Assembly (NCBI GenBank): GCA_037043015.1 | Contig: CM073322.1 | Coordinates: 12,101,601-12,165,600, forward strand | DNA: 64,000 bases | Origin: Bryum argenteum | Lineage: Eukaryota > Streptophyta > Bryopsida > Bryales > Bryaceae | Reading direction: 5' to 3' | Shown here: positions 11,045 through 21,667 of the stretch, in pieces | Layout of the letters: each line of letters starts with the position of its first letter | Position numbering within the stretch: position 1 is the first letter of the stretch | Position numbers and translations under genes: made by a program | The notes under the pieces: generated by a model | What the model was told of the DNA's origin: nothing | The model's database searches: none | Seen by the model: the letters and a program-made list of their open reading frames with translations, nothing else

Positions 11045-12542
11045 AAAAGGAATTGGACCTACACATTACAAAGTAGGGACAACCTTCTAACACGTGAATG
11101 GTTCGACTTATTTGTAGCAAAAAGATCACATTCTCCATTAAACCGTTATAAATGGAAGAAAATATGAGTTATTCAAATTTTACTTAAACAAACTTGTAAT
11201 AGACATCTGGGTCAAATTTTGAGTCATGAGGCCAAATAGACTGCAAGATCATGACGTATTAATACTCAAAAATTGTCACAAAATTTCATTATTTTCACTT
11301 TGAGGTGAAGAAGCTACCAATTGACTTCTCGTAATGAAAAATTCATCAACTAGAAAGTTGTTTATTTCCATCTCAACATCTGTCTTAAGCAGAAAGAAAG
11401 GGGGGAAGAAAAAAAAAAAAAAAAAAAAAAAAAACGAGTGAAAAATATCTTCTATGGCCTTGCACTGCTAAAAATTGCTACAAATACTGTGAAGGAAAAA
11501 ATGTCCAAAACTAGCCCTCTTGCACAAAAATGAATGCTATGACATCCTCACAACTTGGATGGATTTAAGGTATCTGATACAAAATAGATACAAACTCAAA
11601 TTCAACTCAATCAACAAAGTTGAAATCCAACGGTGGATGAAGGAGATCTAGCTTCTCAAACATAATCCATTTTGTCACTTTTTTTATTGTAGAAAGATCA
11701 TGGCAAATCCTTTAGTAGAATCATTTGGATTCAAAATATACAACTGAAAGTTGTTGAAATTCAGCTTCTAATCATGATTATGGGAAAAAAAATAAAAATC
11801 AAAGCTATTCTTTATTTCAAATAATTGGCTTGCAATGGGGAAACATGCCTAAAGTTTGAACACCCTAAAACAAGAGTTGTCGTCACCAAAATGCATGCCA
11901 TTACTTCATACTTTATTGTATGAGTCTCCAAATTTAACCACACAAACTATACTTGATTTGGGACCTAACCCAAGTAATTTAGTCCATAAAGAGTTTGGAT
12001 GAAGAAGTTATGACTCTCCAAAGTTTTTGCCTTTCATCCAAAATGTCTTTTTATTAATAATTCAGCATGTTTAGGGCTTAATAGGGGCTCTCCAAATGTG
12101 AAGCTTCCAAGCCCAAACCCAGAGTGAGATTGATGAGCATGGCTAGCCCGATCTATAGCCCGAAGCTTGGAGCCCGATTTGAAATGTGAGGAGCCCCACT
12201 CCACACACTATTCCAGTAACCCGACCAAGAGGGTTGAAGTCCTCTTGATTCTAGCACACCATAATTCCAAGTTATCATGTTCCTTCACTCAAATTTTAGC
12301 GTTCTTTTCAACCAATAGAGGAGAGCCATGTAGAATTACTTTCGTTGGTAGAAAATGGTTTTTATAAAGAAGGGCTTCTTAGAAAATGTGAGTAAAGGCA
12401 CGTGATAACTTGGAGTTATGGTGTGCTAGAATGTAGGAGAAATCAACTCTTTTGACCGGGTTACGGGGAAACTGCGTAGGCTGGGATCCTCACACTCCAA
12501 ACAAGGCTCCGCTCTTCGGCCCACATTACATGCTCTAGTGAG
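11045..12542. other. Intergenic repeat sequence
   Basis: Contains a poly-A tract at about 11410-11434 and a dispersed noncoding repeat (family D) at about 11830-12080. Related copies of that repeat are at 50100-50375 and 53185-53385 (+), and at 4080-4225 and 41085-41215 (-). No gene was recognised. Confidence 0.45.
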
Positions 12543-12757
12543 TCCTTTTGGAAGGGGGGAGGGGTACTATGTCAAGAATCTCAAGGCACTAGTAATCAGC
12601 TAGAAACTAGCGTAGTTATAGTGTCCACCCTCGAGAGGGGGAAGTAGTATTGTTCCAATTTCCCCATGTCCGGCAGCCATCGGAATATTAGCATTACGAA
12701 CAGACACTTCACTCACACACACCCCTTAGAAAACGACCGAAGTTTCTATCTATCTAG
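12543..12757 (+). mobile_element. 5'-truncated SINE, tail type 1
   Basis: It lacks the tRNA-like head and starts within the body (TACTATGTCAAGAATCTCAA). It ends at the same 3' point (AGTTTCTATCTATCTAG) as the other type 1 copies, as expected for 5' truncation during reverse transcription. Confidence 0.75.
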
Positions 12758-12947
12758 CAACACTATACTCACATAGAACTTGAAGTTCTTCTACAATGCT
12801 ACAAAACCACTACCATGTAGGATAATGATGTCAATGTGTAACTTCCCTTACCCACTCAATTCCTCGTATCTCGTGAGAAATTGCTAATAGGCATCCACAC
12901 GACCTAATATTCACCTACCATTCAAATGCCTCCAGGAAACGTAATTA

Positions 12948-13049
12948 CTCCCTCCGTCCCATTTTTATTGTCCAATAGGTTCTCTTAAATCCACCTCCCA
13001 AGGTAGATATGCGAGAACCTACTGGACAATTATAACGGGACAGAGGGAG
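12948..13049. mobile_element. Stowaway-like MITE, 102 bp
   Basis: Starts CTCCCTCCGTCCC and ends GGGACAGAGGGAG, with TA on both sides (12946-12947 and 13050-13051). The two halves are nearly complementary, so the whole element folds back. A copy of identical length is at 55109-55210. Confidence 0.88.
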
Positions 13050-13051
13050 TA

Positions 13052-14439
13052 CTTACCAACTCTTTACTGCAAATAGTGTGGGTATAATCAAATACAATGC
13101 GCTCTCTCTCTCTTTTATCCCTTTTTTGTGATATATATATTTTTTATTTTATTTTATTTTTTCTTGGTGAGATGTGCAGTGTATCTGGCTGGCAGGTTCA
13201 TTTATAAGGGCCCCTGCATTTTCCAAGTCAACTGTTTATGCCACTGACTAATATGGTCGCCTCACTAATTTTATCCCATGCAGATAGTGTGACTGGAATA
13301 ATAATTGGGATGCTTTGTCTCCTTCACTGATTGAATTTACTCCGTCTCCATCACTAATCGACTCACTATTTAAATTATTACTTTGTCTCTATCACTTTTG
13401 TCTCCATCACTATTTGATCTTGTTGTGCTATTGAAGAATTGTGACAAAGTGTTCATATTCTTTCACCTACTTTTTGTGTAGACAACAAATGTGTGCACAT
13501 TTGTGTGACCAAGTAGCTATGCTACTTAGGTTCATGATTGTATTTCTCTAAGACGATTAATACATTAATTGGTTAAAAAAAAAAAAAAAAAAAAAAAACA
13601 CAAATGTGTGCACACTAGTACAAAAATCGGCTGCAAGGTCATTGTATAACATAAATGGGAGAGTATGACCTACAATAAATCATAAGGTAAAATGCTCACA
13701 AGGTGAATAAGAGCAAAACTCCCACAATGTGGAAATCCAAGTAGGAGGGATATTTTAGCTTCCAACTTCATAATTTGATATATCAAACGTATATATGTGA
13801 GAGTGTAGGTTCACCTATGACTCTTACTTCCAAAATTCTTTGTGATAAAGACATATGTGTGCATCATTTTTACCCTTGTAGGACACATTAAACATGAAGA
13901 AATGGTTGAGTCTTCTCAAATTTTAGTGAATATTCGGAGAAAAAAAAATTAATGTAATTTAATTATTGTTGGGTAAATTTCAACCTACCTTGGTTGCACA
14001 TTTAAACTTGGAAGTGAATATCTCCTAAGGTATAAGGAATTTTGAAATGTGACTAGTTTTGTTAGATTGCCCTTGGAAAACTAAAAGATATGCAAAAAGA
14101 TTGCAACTTCATATGATAAAATTAGAATTGATGGAAGCATGACCAACTCACTTTTAGCGCTTCAAACAATCTTGTTTGGAACCATATAAGTTGTGTGTAG
14201 TTATCTCAAAATCATGGATATATTGTTCATTGATTTCACAATCAACCAAGACATTTATCAAGAAAAGAGGGTTGAAACTTTAATCGCATTACTCTTATCG
14301 AATTTTAGGCACTTATGCCTAAGAGACCATGACAAAACTTGCTTATCTCCTATAATAACATGAGGCACGTTCTGGGCCATCCAAGCTCTAGTAAGCCTCT
14401 TGATTACTATTTTTAGTATGCATGGTTTGAAACCTTTTA
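13052..14439. other. Intergenic, no gene seen
   Basis: Holds a CT/AT-rich tract at about 13098-13170 and a poly-A run at about 13575-13597. The rest is unique-looking AT-rich sequence. Confidence 0.4.
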
Positions 14440-15110
14440 AAGGTTGTAGAATTTTTATAAACCTTTCCAGAAAGTCATTTCATGCCTCAAAATTCCTCAC
14501 ATTTTGAAAAATATTCATGGTCAAAGTTTGTGAACAATATTTGAAAGCGCCCAATACTGCTTAAAACTGGCCAAACTCGAGTACATGCTCATTTGTTCTC
14601 AAAATCTCGTCATAGTCAATCAAAGCACATAAATTTCAAAAAGTCATCAAAAATTGAGATTCTACTATTTTTAAGGTTTATTTTTTGGGGCACGTACAAG
14701 AGGTACCAAGGCATGTTCTCACCGTTCGGATTTTTGATACGTTGAAATTTTATGTGCCTTTTTATATTGTCAAACATATGCTTTTGTATTTGAATTTTAG
14801 TGTGTCTCCATGTGGTTAATCAAGCATTTGTTTATGGTTTATAAAGTCCTATGAGGTCAAAATTGCATAGATATATTCTTAACTCACCATGAAACAATAA
14901 TTTGAAGAGCCTCAATTCATATACTTCTGAAAATGGTTTTTTTTTTCACCTTCAAAACATTGCTTTCCCTTCTCACAACAAGCAAAAAAAACTTATTTCC
15001 AACTTTAAATGTTAGGATCTCACAACTGGTGCAAGATATCGATTTTAGAATTTCATGTACAAGATCTTGTACAAGTTAAGTACGAGATCCTACGGTTACA
15101 TACTTCAAAA
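14440..15110 (+). repeat. Dispersed noncoding repeat family C, copy 1
   Basis: Collinear with 26935-27575. Shared blocks include CTCAAAATTCCTCAC, GAGGTA.CAAGGCAT..TCTCACC and CCTACGGTTACATACT. No open frame or terminal repeat was recognised. Confidence 0.6.
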
Positions 15111-15872
15111 TTCATCATGAAAAGGGCAGATTTGAGAGTAAACCATACAAATAGTGCCTTGAAACTTTAAGGGCTATATGAGGTGTAAAGTAGGCATACC
15201 CAATTTTAATCACTTGACCCCGTACCAACCAAATGACCATGTAGAGTACAACAAACGATACAAACCTCATGCTAAAATCTGATTCTAAATAATATGACAA
15301 GTCATACTCTCTTGAAAAGTGTGTGTTAGAAATCCCACATGAACATCTCATTGATGATAGATAATGCCTCACCAATAGCGTCGGATGATTATAATGATGC
15401 TCAAACGAGATCAACGAAAATCGAACTCCGACCACCGCTACAACACAACTATGTCTTTTCCAAACAACCTGGTATGTCAACAATGTGACGACCAAATAAA
15501 CAAACGTTCTACTTTTATACAATAAAATACACCCCAAACAACCACTTACGATTTATTGGTTATCGGTTTTTTGTTATACAATGTCCACCCTGAGAGGGGT
15601 TAGGGCCGCTTTACAAGAGGGGCCAAGCCATTGATGGGGTCAATTCATGGTCAAATCTTCTCTTGTGATTGGTTAAATTCTTGAAATTGGCCCGAAGGGC
15701 TTTACATGGGGAGTCAAGGCAGATTTTCTGAAATTATATTATAATGGGTGGAAGACAAGTTATGACACGGCCCGCGCTCCAAAAGTTGGGAGATACAAGA
15801 ATGGAAAGCCAATTCACGACCTAGAGGCCGTCTCTTGATTTCAATTAAAAATTATTATTTCACTAAAATACT
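15111..15872. other. Intergenic, no gene seen
   Basis: A 140-codon minus-strand frame (15115-15537) has no recognisable domain. At about 15578-15610, TGTCCACCCTGAGAGGGGTT resembles a SINE tail fragment. Confidence 0.4.
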
Positions 15873-16458
15873 TTAACCCCTAAAGATCCAAGAGGACCAA
15901 ATCGGGCTTTTGCTATTTTGGGCAGCTTAGATGAATAGGTTAAAAGTAATATTTTTGCCTAAATTTTTTAATGGGTGCTCCCTATACTGCAAAGTGTATG
16001 TGGTAAAATTTACAAAGCCAAATTCCAATTTTTGAGTCTTCTACAACAATTCTTGGTTTGCGAGCCGAACTGGGGCAGTTTAAATTTAGTATTTTTTTGA
16101 ATTTTTTTTTTGGAAATATGTTCATGACCAAATCACTACTTAAGTTCCAAAGGGCCCCAAGTCAAAAAGTGTACCAATTTTACAAGGGCATCCTCCAAAA
16201 GTGTCAAAAATAATCTCAACAATGCCCAAAAAAACTTTGTAGACAAACTTTGGATGTTATAATCTCTCAAATGGTAAACATCCAACGGTCAATTTTTATA
16301 TCAGATACTAAAAATTGGCTTAGGTACAAGATCTTACGGTTGGAAGTTAAGAAAAGAATAAAAAAATTGTTTCGCACCCCTTGAAGTGCATAGAGGTAGA
16401 GAATTGGAGTTTTGAGGTTTTAAGCTCCCAAAAACACCCAAGGATCTTTAGGGGTTAA
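15873..16458 (+). mobile_element. MITE family B, copy 1 (TTAA-flanked, 578 bp)
   Basis: The element is 15877-16454. The terminal inverted repeat CCCCTAAAGATCC / GGATCTTTAGGGG is perfect over 13 bp and is flanked on both sides by TTAA. A full-length inverted relative is at 56206-56787, and internally deleted relatives are at 30531-30839 and 52040-52183. It is noncoding. Confidence 0.85.
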
Positions 16459-16480
16459 TGTGAACAAATCGAAAGCATGG

Positions 16481-16686
16481 AATGTAGCTAAGTCAAGTGT
16501 CTTCAAGGCACTAGTAACTAGGCCAGAAACTAGCGTAGTTATAGTGTCCACCTTCGAGAGGGGGAAGTAGTATTGTTCTCATTTCCCCTTGTCCGGTGGC
16601 CATCAAGATATTAGCATTATGAACGGAAACTTCATTCACGCCGGCCCTTTAGAAAGGGACTAGAGTTTCTATTTATCTATCTAGCT
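16481..16686 (+). mobile_element. 5'-truncated SINE, tail type 1
   Basis: Begins in the body (AAGTCAAGTGTCTTCAAGGC) and ends TAGAGTTTCTATTTATCTAT with CTAG beyond. It shares its 3' end with 10685-11044 and 12543-12757. Confidence 0.75.
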
Positions 16687-16870
16687 AATTATACGAATTG
16701 GCCCCATGGCCTTGTTTTTCCTTTTACAAATCGGCCCCAAGGGCTTTACACATGGGGACTTGACCCCCACTTTATTAATTGTGTAATGTGTTCTCCAAGT
16801 GGCCCATGGAGCCAATTGGGCTCAAAATGTGAGTGAATTGGCTTGGAGATTAGTTAGCCTTGACTCCCAT

Positions 16871-16965
16871 GTACAGTGGTAGTCCTATACCACTGTTGTT
16901 ATGTCTTGTGGGCATATCATCAAGGGTAGGTCAAACAGACACTATATTCACACCAACCCATCGGG
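16871..16965 (+). mobile_element. SINE tail type 2 fragment
   Basis: GGGCATATCATCAAGGGTAGGTC AAAC then CACTATATTCACACCAACCC corresponds to the reverse complement of the tail at 51690-51750. The head and body are absent. Confidence 0.5.
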
Positions 16966-17979
16966 ATCTGGTGTTTTTCTTCTTCTAATCTCTCACCTTC
17001 CTCGGAGAATCTCAAATTGTCTTGACAAGGAGGTATCTGCAAAGGTTCTGAATCCCATAAACTAAAAAAAGCTTGTTTTCATCACCATGCATTTGACGAG
17101 CACCAGTGAACATGCAACATCTCACAACTGGTCACAAAGGCAAGCTCCTGCATCTCCTACAGTCCCTACTCCCTAGGAAATTAATCACAAACGAAAGGAG
17201 GGGTAGATCAAGCGTTAAAAACTCCGAACAACATGAATGTGTGTTGGTAATCCAACATGCAGACACGCTGGTCTGAAAAGCGAGCCACTACTCCACCACT
17301 GTTGTCACAGTAGCGGCTGCGTGGGTTGTCTTGATGATGTCTCATCTCGGAACTTGTTGCCGATGTCGCAAAAACCATTTTCAGGGAGGTCCAGAGCCGC
17401 AATTGGTACGTGCCACCGCACACGGCTTTGGCAGGCAGTGTGGGGAGCGCGGAATAGGTATGCAAAGGCAACAGTTGCCGATTTGTCTCGAGTGGCCACT
17501 ATAAATGTCGGGGAAACGTGGCCTCCTATTCTCGATTCCAGGAGTTGGGAGCCGGAGCGTCGGAGATGCTCGTCATCATGTCATCCTCCGATGAGGAGAA
17601 CAATCTGTGTGCAGCCGTCTTTCGTCGCCCGCATTTAGTATCTGTTACTGCTAATATTGTCAATTGCTACAGTTCGCCTCACGACACGCGCGGAACGTAC
17701 CTCACTTGCTGCGCCGCGCTCCTTGCCCCCCTCCTCCTTCGTCCTGGCACTCCAATCCTCCGTTCCCTAACTGTCTGCTGCCACTGATCGGTAACGGATC
17801 GCTGTTGCAGGCTACTCTGGGGTGTGGATACGAGAAAACTCTCGGGTGGATTCGGGAAAACTCCTGGGTTGGTTTTGTCCCAGAGAGCAAGTGGAACGTA
17901 AGCAGGAATCTTGAATGTGGTTAGTGTATGGGAGGTGAATCGAAGTTAGGGAGGAGATGGAGATTGCGGAGCTGGTGTG
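16966..17979. other. 5' region of the BRCT gene
   Basis: It becomes GC-richer from about 17230. Several overlapping short frames on both strands have no recognisable motif. It probably holds the promoter and leader of the gene starting at 17980. Confidence 0.4.
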
Positions 17980-20900
17980 ATGAGTGGGGTGGCGAGGAAG
18001 AAGGCGGAGTCGAGAGCGATGAAGTCGAAGTCGCCTGCAGTGTCGCCGGCATTGCGGAATGGTCGAAAGCTCTTACCGGAGCTGCTGCAGCAGCAGCAGC
18101 AGCAGTCGCGGCGAGCAAGCACCAAGCCGATTCCGCTGGAAGGTTTGGCCCGCTTATCGACCGATGTATACTCCGAGATTAATCCCACTGACGACCATCT
18201 GGAGGAAATGCTTCCGTTTCTCGGCGTCGTCATCTGCGTCACCGGCTTCTCTCGAGGTCACACTCCAACTCCTCACCTCTTACCCTCAAAGATTCACCAA
18301 TCTCAATTCCGTGTCACTGAGTTTCGCTTATTGCAGAGGCGCGCCGTGAGGTCCAGATCACTACGGAGCACTTGGGGGGCCAGTATAGCCGCGATCTTCA
18401 CGTCAACTGCACTCATCTCGTCGTTCAAATATCCTCTTGTACTAATCGCCACTTCCATTCTAGTGATCAATCCATTGCCTTGTAACAAGATTCAGATACT
18501 AGCTGGTTCCTTGACTTTGCGCACAATTGTAGCGGGCGGAAGTACGAGCACGCGGTGAAGCACGGGGTGCACCGGGGGTTGCACATTGTGACTATGTCGT
18601 GGCTTGAGGATTGCGTGAAGCAAAATGGTAAGCGTGGGATGGATGGGAGAGTGTTGGTTGAGAGGATAGGAGGAGCTGTGACTGATGGATTGGGGAGGAT
18701 TTTTGGTGGCAGCGCGCTTGGATGAGTCGCTGTACGCGGTGCCAAGGATGAATCAAGGTGTAGTGGCGGAAGCAGTGGGCAGCACGACGCGGCGGAGATT
18801 TCCATCGGCAGATCATGCGGACATGGAAGCGGCTGTCCGGTTGCAGGCCATCTCCTTTGCTAACAGCTCTGGCGGGTCGTTGCGAAACTCCTCCAGCATG
18901 CCGCGCACTCCCCATTCCTCACTCGCTACGGACAAATCGCGTCACGCCCTCGCTGGCGCCAGATTCTTCATCGACCCCGATCTCCCTCGCGACTTGCAAC
19001 TCAAGGTCAGCAGCTCATCGCATCCACACCTGATCCATAATTAGGGTTTAATGAAAATCAACTCCATGCCTCTCTTTCTGAGATCATTATAACTCATCTT
19101 TGGATCTGGATGCCTATGCTCGCATGACAAGAACCAACGACGAAGAACTCATAATCCCTATTGGGTCAATGTTATGGCAGATCCTCCTAGTGTGAAAACT
19201 AGGCTAGTTTCTCTTAGTGTGAGTACCATGCTAGCTGCAAAACTGCACAATAAGGGATAATGGTTTTCTCATTCGCTGGTAAATATCATTTGTTGATGGT
19301 TTACATCGGGCAATCCACTTCTTGTTGGGAATCAAGAAATTAGAAACACCTCCTGGCAGGTGCCTCAATCTTGTTTCTGCAATCCCCTCCTCGTCCGTCG
19401 ATAACACTAACTCGCGCTCACAGGCACAGGAAGCAGCGGAGTCGTGGGGCGCGACGTGTGTGGAGAATTGGTCCAAAGCCACCCATGTCGTCTGTGAATC
19501 TGAAACCATCCCCAAGTACATTGGCCTCAATCTTCATCTTGTCTCTGTAAGTCCTCACATCCGAAATTCGTTGAGTTCTTCTTCGCCTCTTGAGCCTAAT
19601 CGAGAGTGGCGGTGGTGGTTGTGCAGCCAATGTGGGTGATGTCGGCGCGAGATGGCGTCCCGTTGCGGTGCGTACAATACTCAGCCGATCTCGCACGCGA
19701 TGTGGCCGACCTTCTCTTGGATTGGAAGAAGAAGGGGAAGCTGAGCACCAGCACCAAAGTGAGCATCCGAATACCCAGCACTGTCTGTACACAAGGTAAT
19801 TAAAATGGATGATGAGCCAAAATTGATTGATTGCTGGTGAAACTCCAATGCAGGGCTCACTCGAAAATTACCCCAATGGAAACAAAGCAGCAGTAATCAC
19901 TGTACAAGAACGCGAGAGGAAAGCACTTGCTGCCAAGGAAGGAGTACGTCGAAGACGTGGACCTCGTATGCAGGTACTCCCTCAGATCTTCTCGGTTTGA
20001 GATTTAAGAATGCTGCGATTAGCTAAAGAATGCTCGAACAGCAGAATCCAGATCAACATTTTCTCTTTGTTGAAGAATGCTCGCATTTTGAGGGAGAGCA
20101 GATTCGTAATCAACTTTCATGAATCTCTCTTTTAGTCATGGAGTGCTCTGATTTTTGGATTCGTGTTGGATTCAACTTTCACGAGATTGAAACTAGAAAA
20201 TTTCAGTACCAAACCGTGAAAGGATCGTGGGCGTGACGATGTGGTGCTTGTTTGCAGCCGTGTAGAACTCTTCCGCGGCTAACGACACCAACAAGCCTGC
20301 TGGACTCGATCTATTGGGTGGTGTCCGATACTCCTGCCACGGCGCAGCTCTACACCAACAGCGCCGGACAAGTGGTGTTGCAAGGAAACGGGTCCGAGGG
20401 AGGGTTTCATCACAACGGCGGTCGTTACAAGGATCCGCTGGACGAAGCTCTCGGAACGGAGATTTACACCAAACCTCTCAGTCGAAGGTAAGCCTTCAAT
20501 CGTCTTGTTAGTTTCTATCGTCAATCAGTGCGAGGGTTCAAGAATTGAACAATTGGTGATGTTGCTGCAGTGATAAGCGGGAGATTGTATTTAAAGGCGC
20601 ATTTTTGACAATCCTGTTCCCCATCGACCGATTCTCCGAGCTGGGTCCGTCATCGCGGACGTTCTTCAGCGAAACTGGCTTTACAAGGGAACAAATCATC
20701 GAACTCGTGTACGAATTTTATCAGGTGCGATAACCCCTCCCTTAAACCCTAAACCCTACCCCGGTCAGAGCTCAATGCACTTTGTATTCTACGCCTCGAA
20801 GCTTTCATCAAATCCACTGGAGTTTGCGATTTAGGAGGAGAGACAAGGAAACTTTAGTGTGTTCTGATGAGAGATTTGAGGCGTAGAGGACTAATTGGAT

Positions 20901-21667
20901 TGAGCTCTGATTGATATGCGATAAACCCTAGACCCTTTTACCGATTGGTATGATCTCAATTCATTCTGTTTTCTATGCCTCTAATTTCACCATAAGAGTG
21001 TTGTGAACTCTCACATTGCAAAACCTCTTGGGTGTCCGTAGCGATCGCAAAATTTTCTTTAGTCATGATTTTTAGGGTTTTGTACCACGCACTTTCTGAT
21101 CCGGATTTGAAATGTGAGACTACGTGCGTTTAGCAAATCCAATGTGTATTTTGCGAAGCAATTGTGGATTTTGCAAATAAAGTGGAGCTTTTGCGAATCA
21201 AACGGGGTTTTGCAACTAAAATGTGGGGATTTGCAACTGAAACGGGAGTTCTCCATTTGAAATGTCGGTTTTTGCAATCAGACTGTGGGTTTTGCACCTC
21301 GAATGTGGGTATGGCAACGTGGGTTTCGCAGTTTTAGAATGTGGGATTCGCAGGTTTGGAATGTGGGTTTCGCCACTGATTTGTGGGTATTGCAACTGGA
21401 ATGTGAATTTTGCGACTGAAAACGTGGTGTGTTCTACTACGACAGGAACCGTTGTCAACCTCCGAAGTGGAAGCAGCGATCCACACAGACTCAAAGCACG
21501 CAGACAGGCTCCGAGCACTGTACGCGTCCACGGAGATGGAGGAGCTGGGGCATGTGCCCATGCAACGCCACCAATTCCTCGGCAGCCGCTTGCAATTCGA
21601 AGGGCTGAAGCGGGCGAATCAAGAGCCCACCAGCCACATCTACGACCTCTGGCTCGGCTCCTCCTGA
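17980..21667 (+). CDS. BRCT-repeat protein, ten exons
   Basis: Exons are 17980-18256, 18337-18428, 18525-18627, 18713-19005, 19424-19546, 19627-19758, 19854-19973, 20258-20487, 20571-20724 and 21446-21667. The frame is continuous to TGA, giving 581 residues. Near residues 80-170 is a BRCT domain: GVVICVTGFSREARREV, then GGQYSRDLHVNCTHLVVQ, GRKYEHAVKHG and the conserved Trp in TMSWLEDCV. A second BRCT-like unit, ARFFIDPDLPRDLQLK to GATCVENWSKATHVVC and PMWVMSARDG, follows. A long conserved-looking C-terminus ends SHIYDLWLGSS. BRCT pairs bind phosphopeptides in DNA-damage and cell-cycle proteins, so a nuclear repair role is inferred; the exact orthologue is not identified. A polyglutamine run from CAG repeats lies near residue 40. 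The start is the first ATG in frame. Intron 2 is best read as AT-AC. Confidence 0.85.
18429..18524 (+). other. Likely U12-type AT-AC intron in the BRCT gene
   Basis: The donor is ATATCCTCTT (18429-18438; consensus ATATCCTTT). The branch site TTCCTTGAC (18507-18515) matches the U12 consensus. GCGCAC ends the intron 9 bases later. Removing it joins phase 0 exons into THLVVQ-NCSGRKYEHA. The only in-frame GT-AG alternative I found, 18482 to about 18531, would be about 50 bases and would put 17 extra residues into the BRCT core. Confidence 0.8.
21090..21440 (+). repeat. Degenerate minisatellite in the last BRCT-gene intron
   Basis: About 14 imperfect units of roughly 21-25 bp, consensus near GAATGTGGGTTTTGCAACT, fill the second half of intron 20725-21445, which is the largest intron of the gene. 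Confidence 0.75.

Noticed and set aside
15115-15537. 140-codon minus-strand frame
   Set aside because: No recognisable domain, and it lies in repeat-rich noncoding sequence.
18482-18531. GT-AG intron alternative in the BRCT gene
   Set aside because: It is about 50 bases long and would insert 17 residues into the BRCT core. The AT-AC reading has matching donor, branch and acceptor and a cleaner protein.
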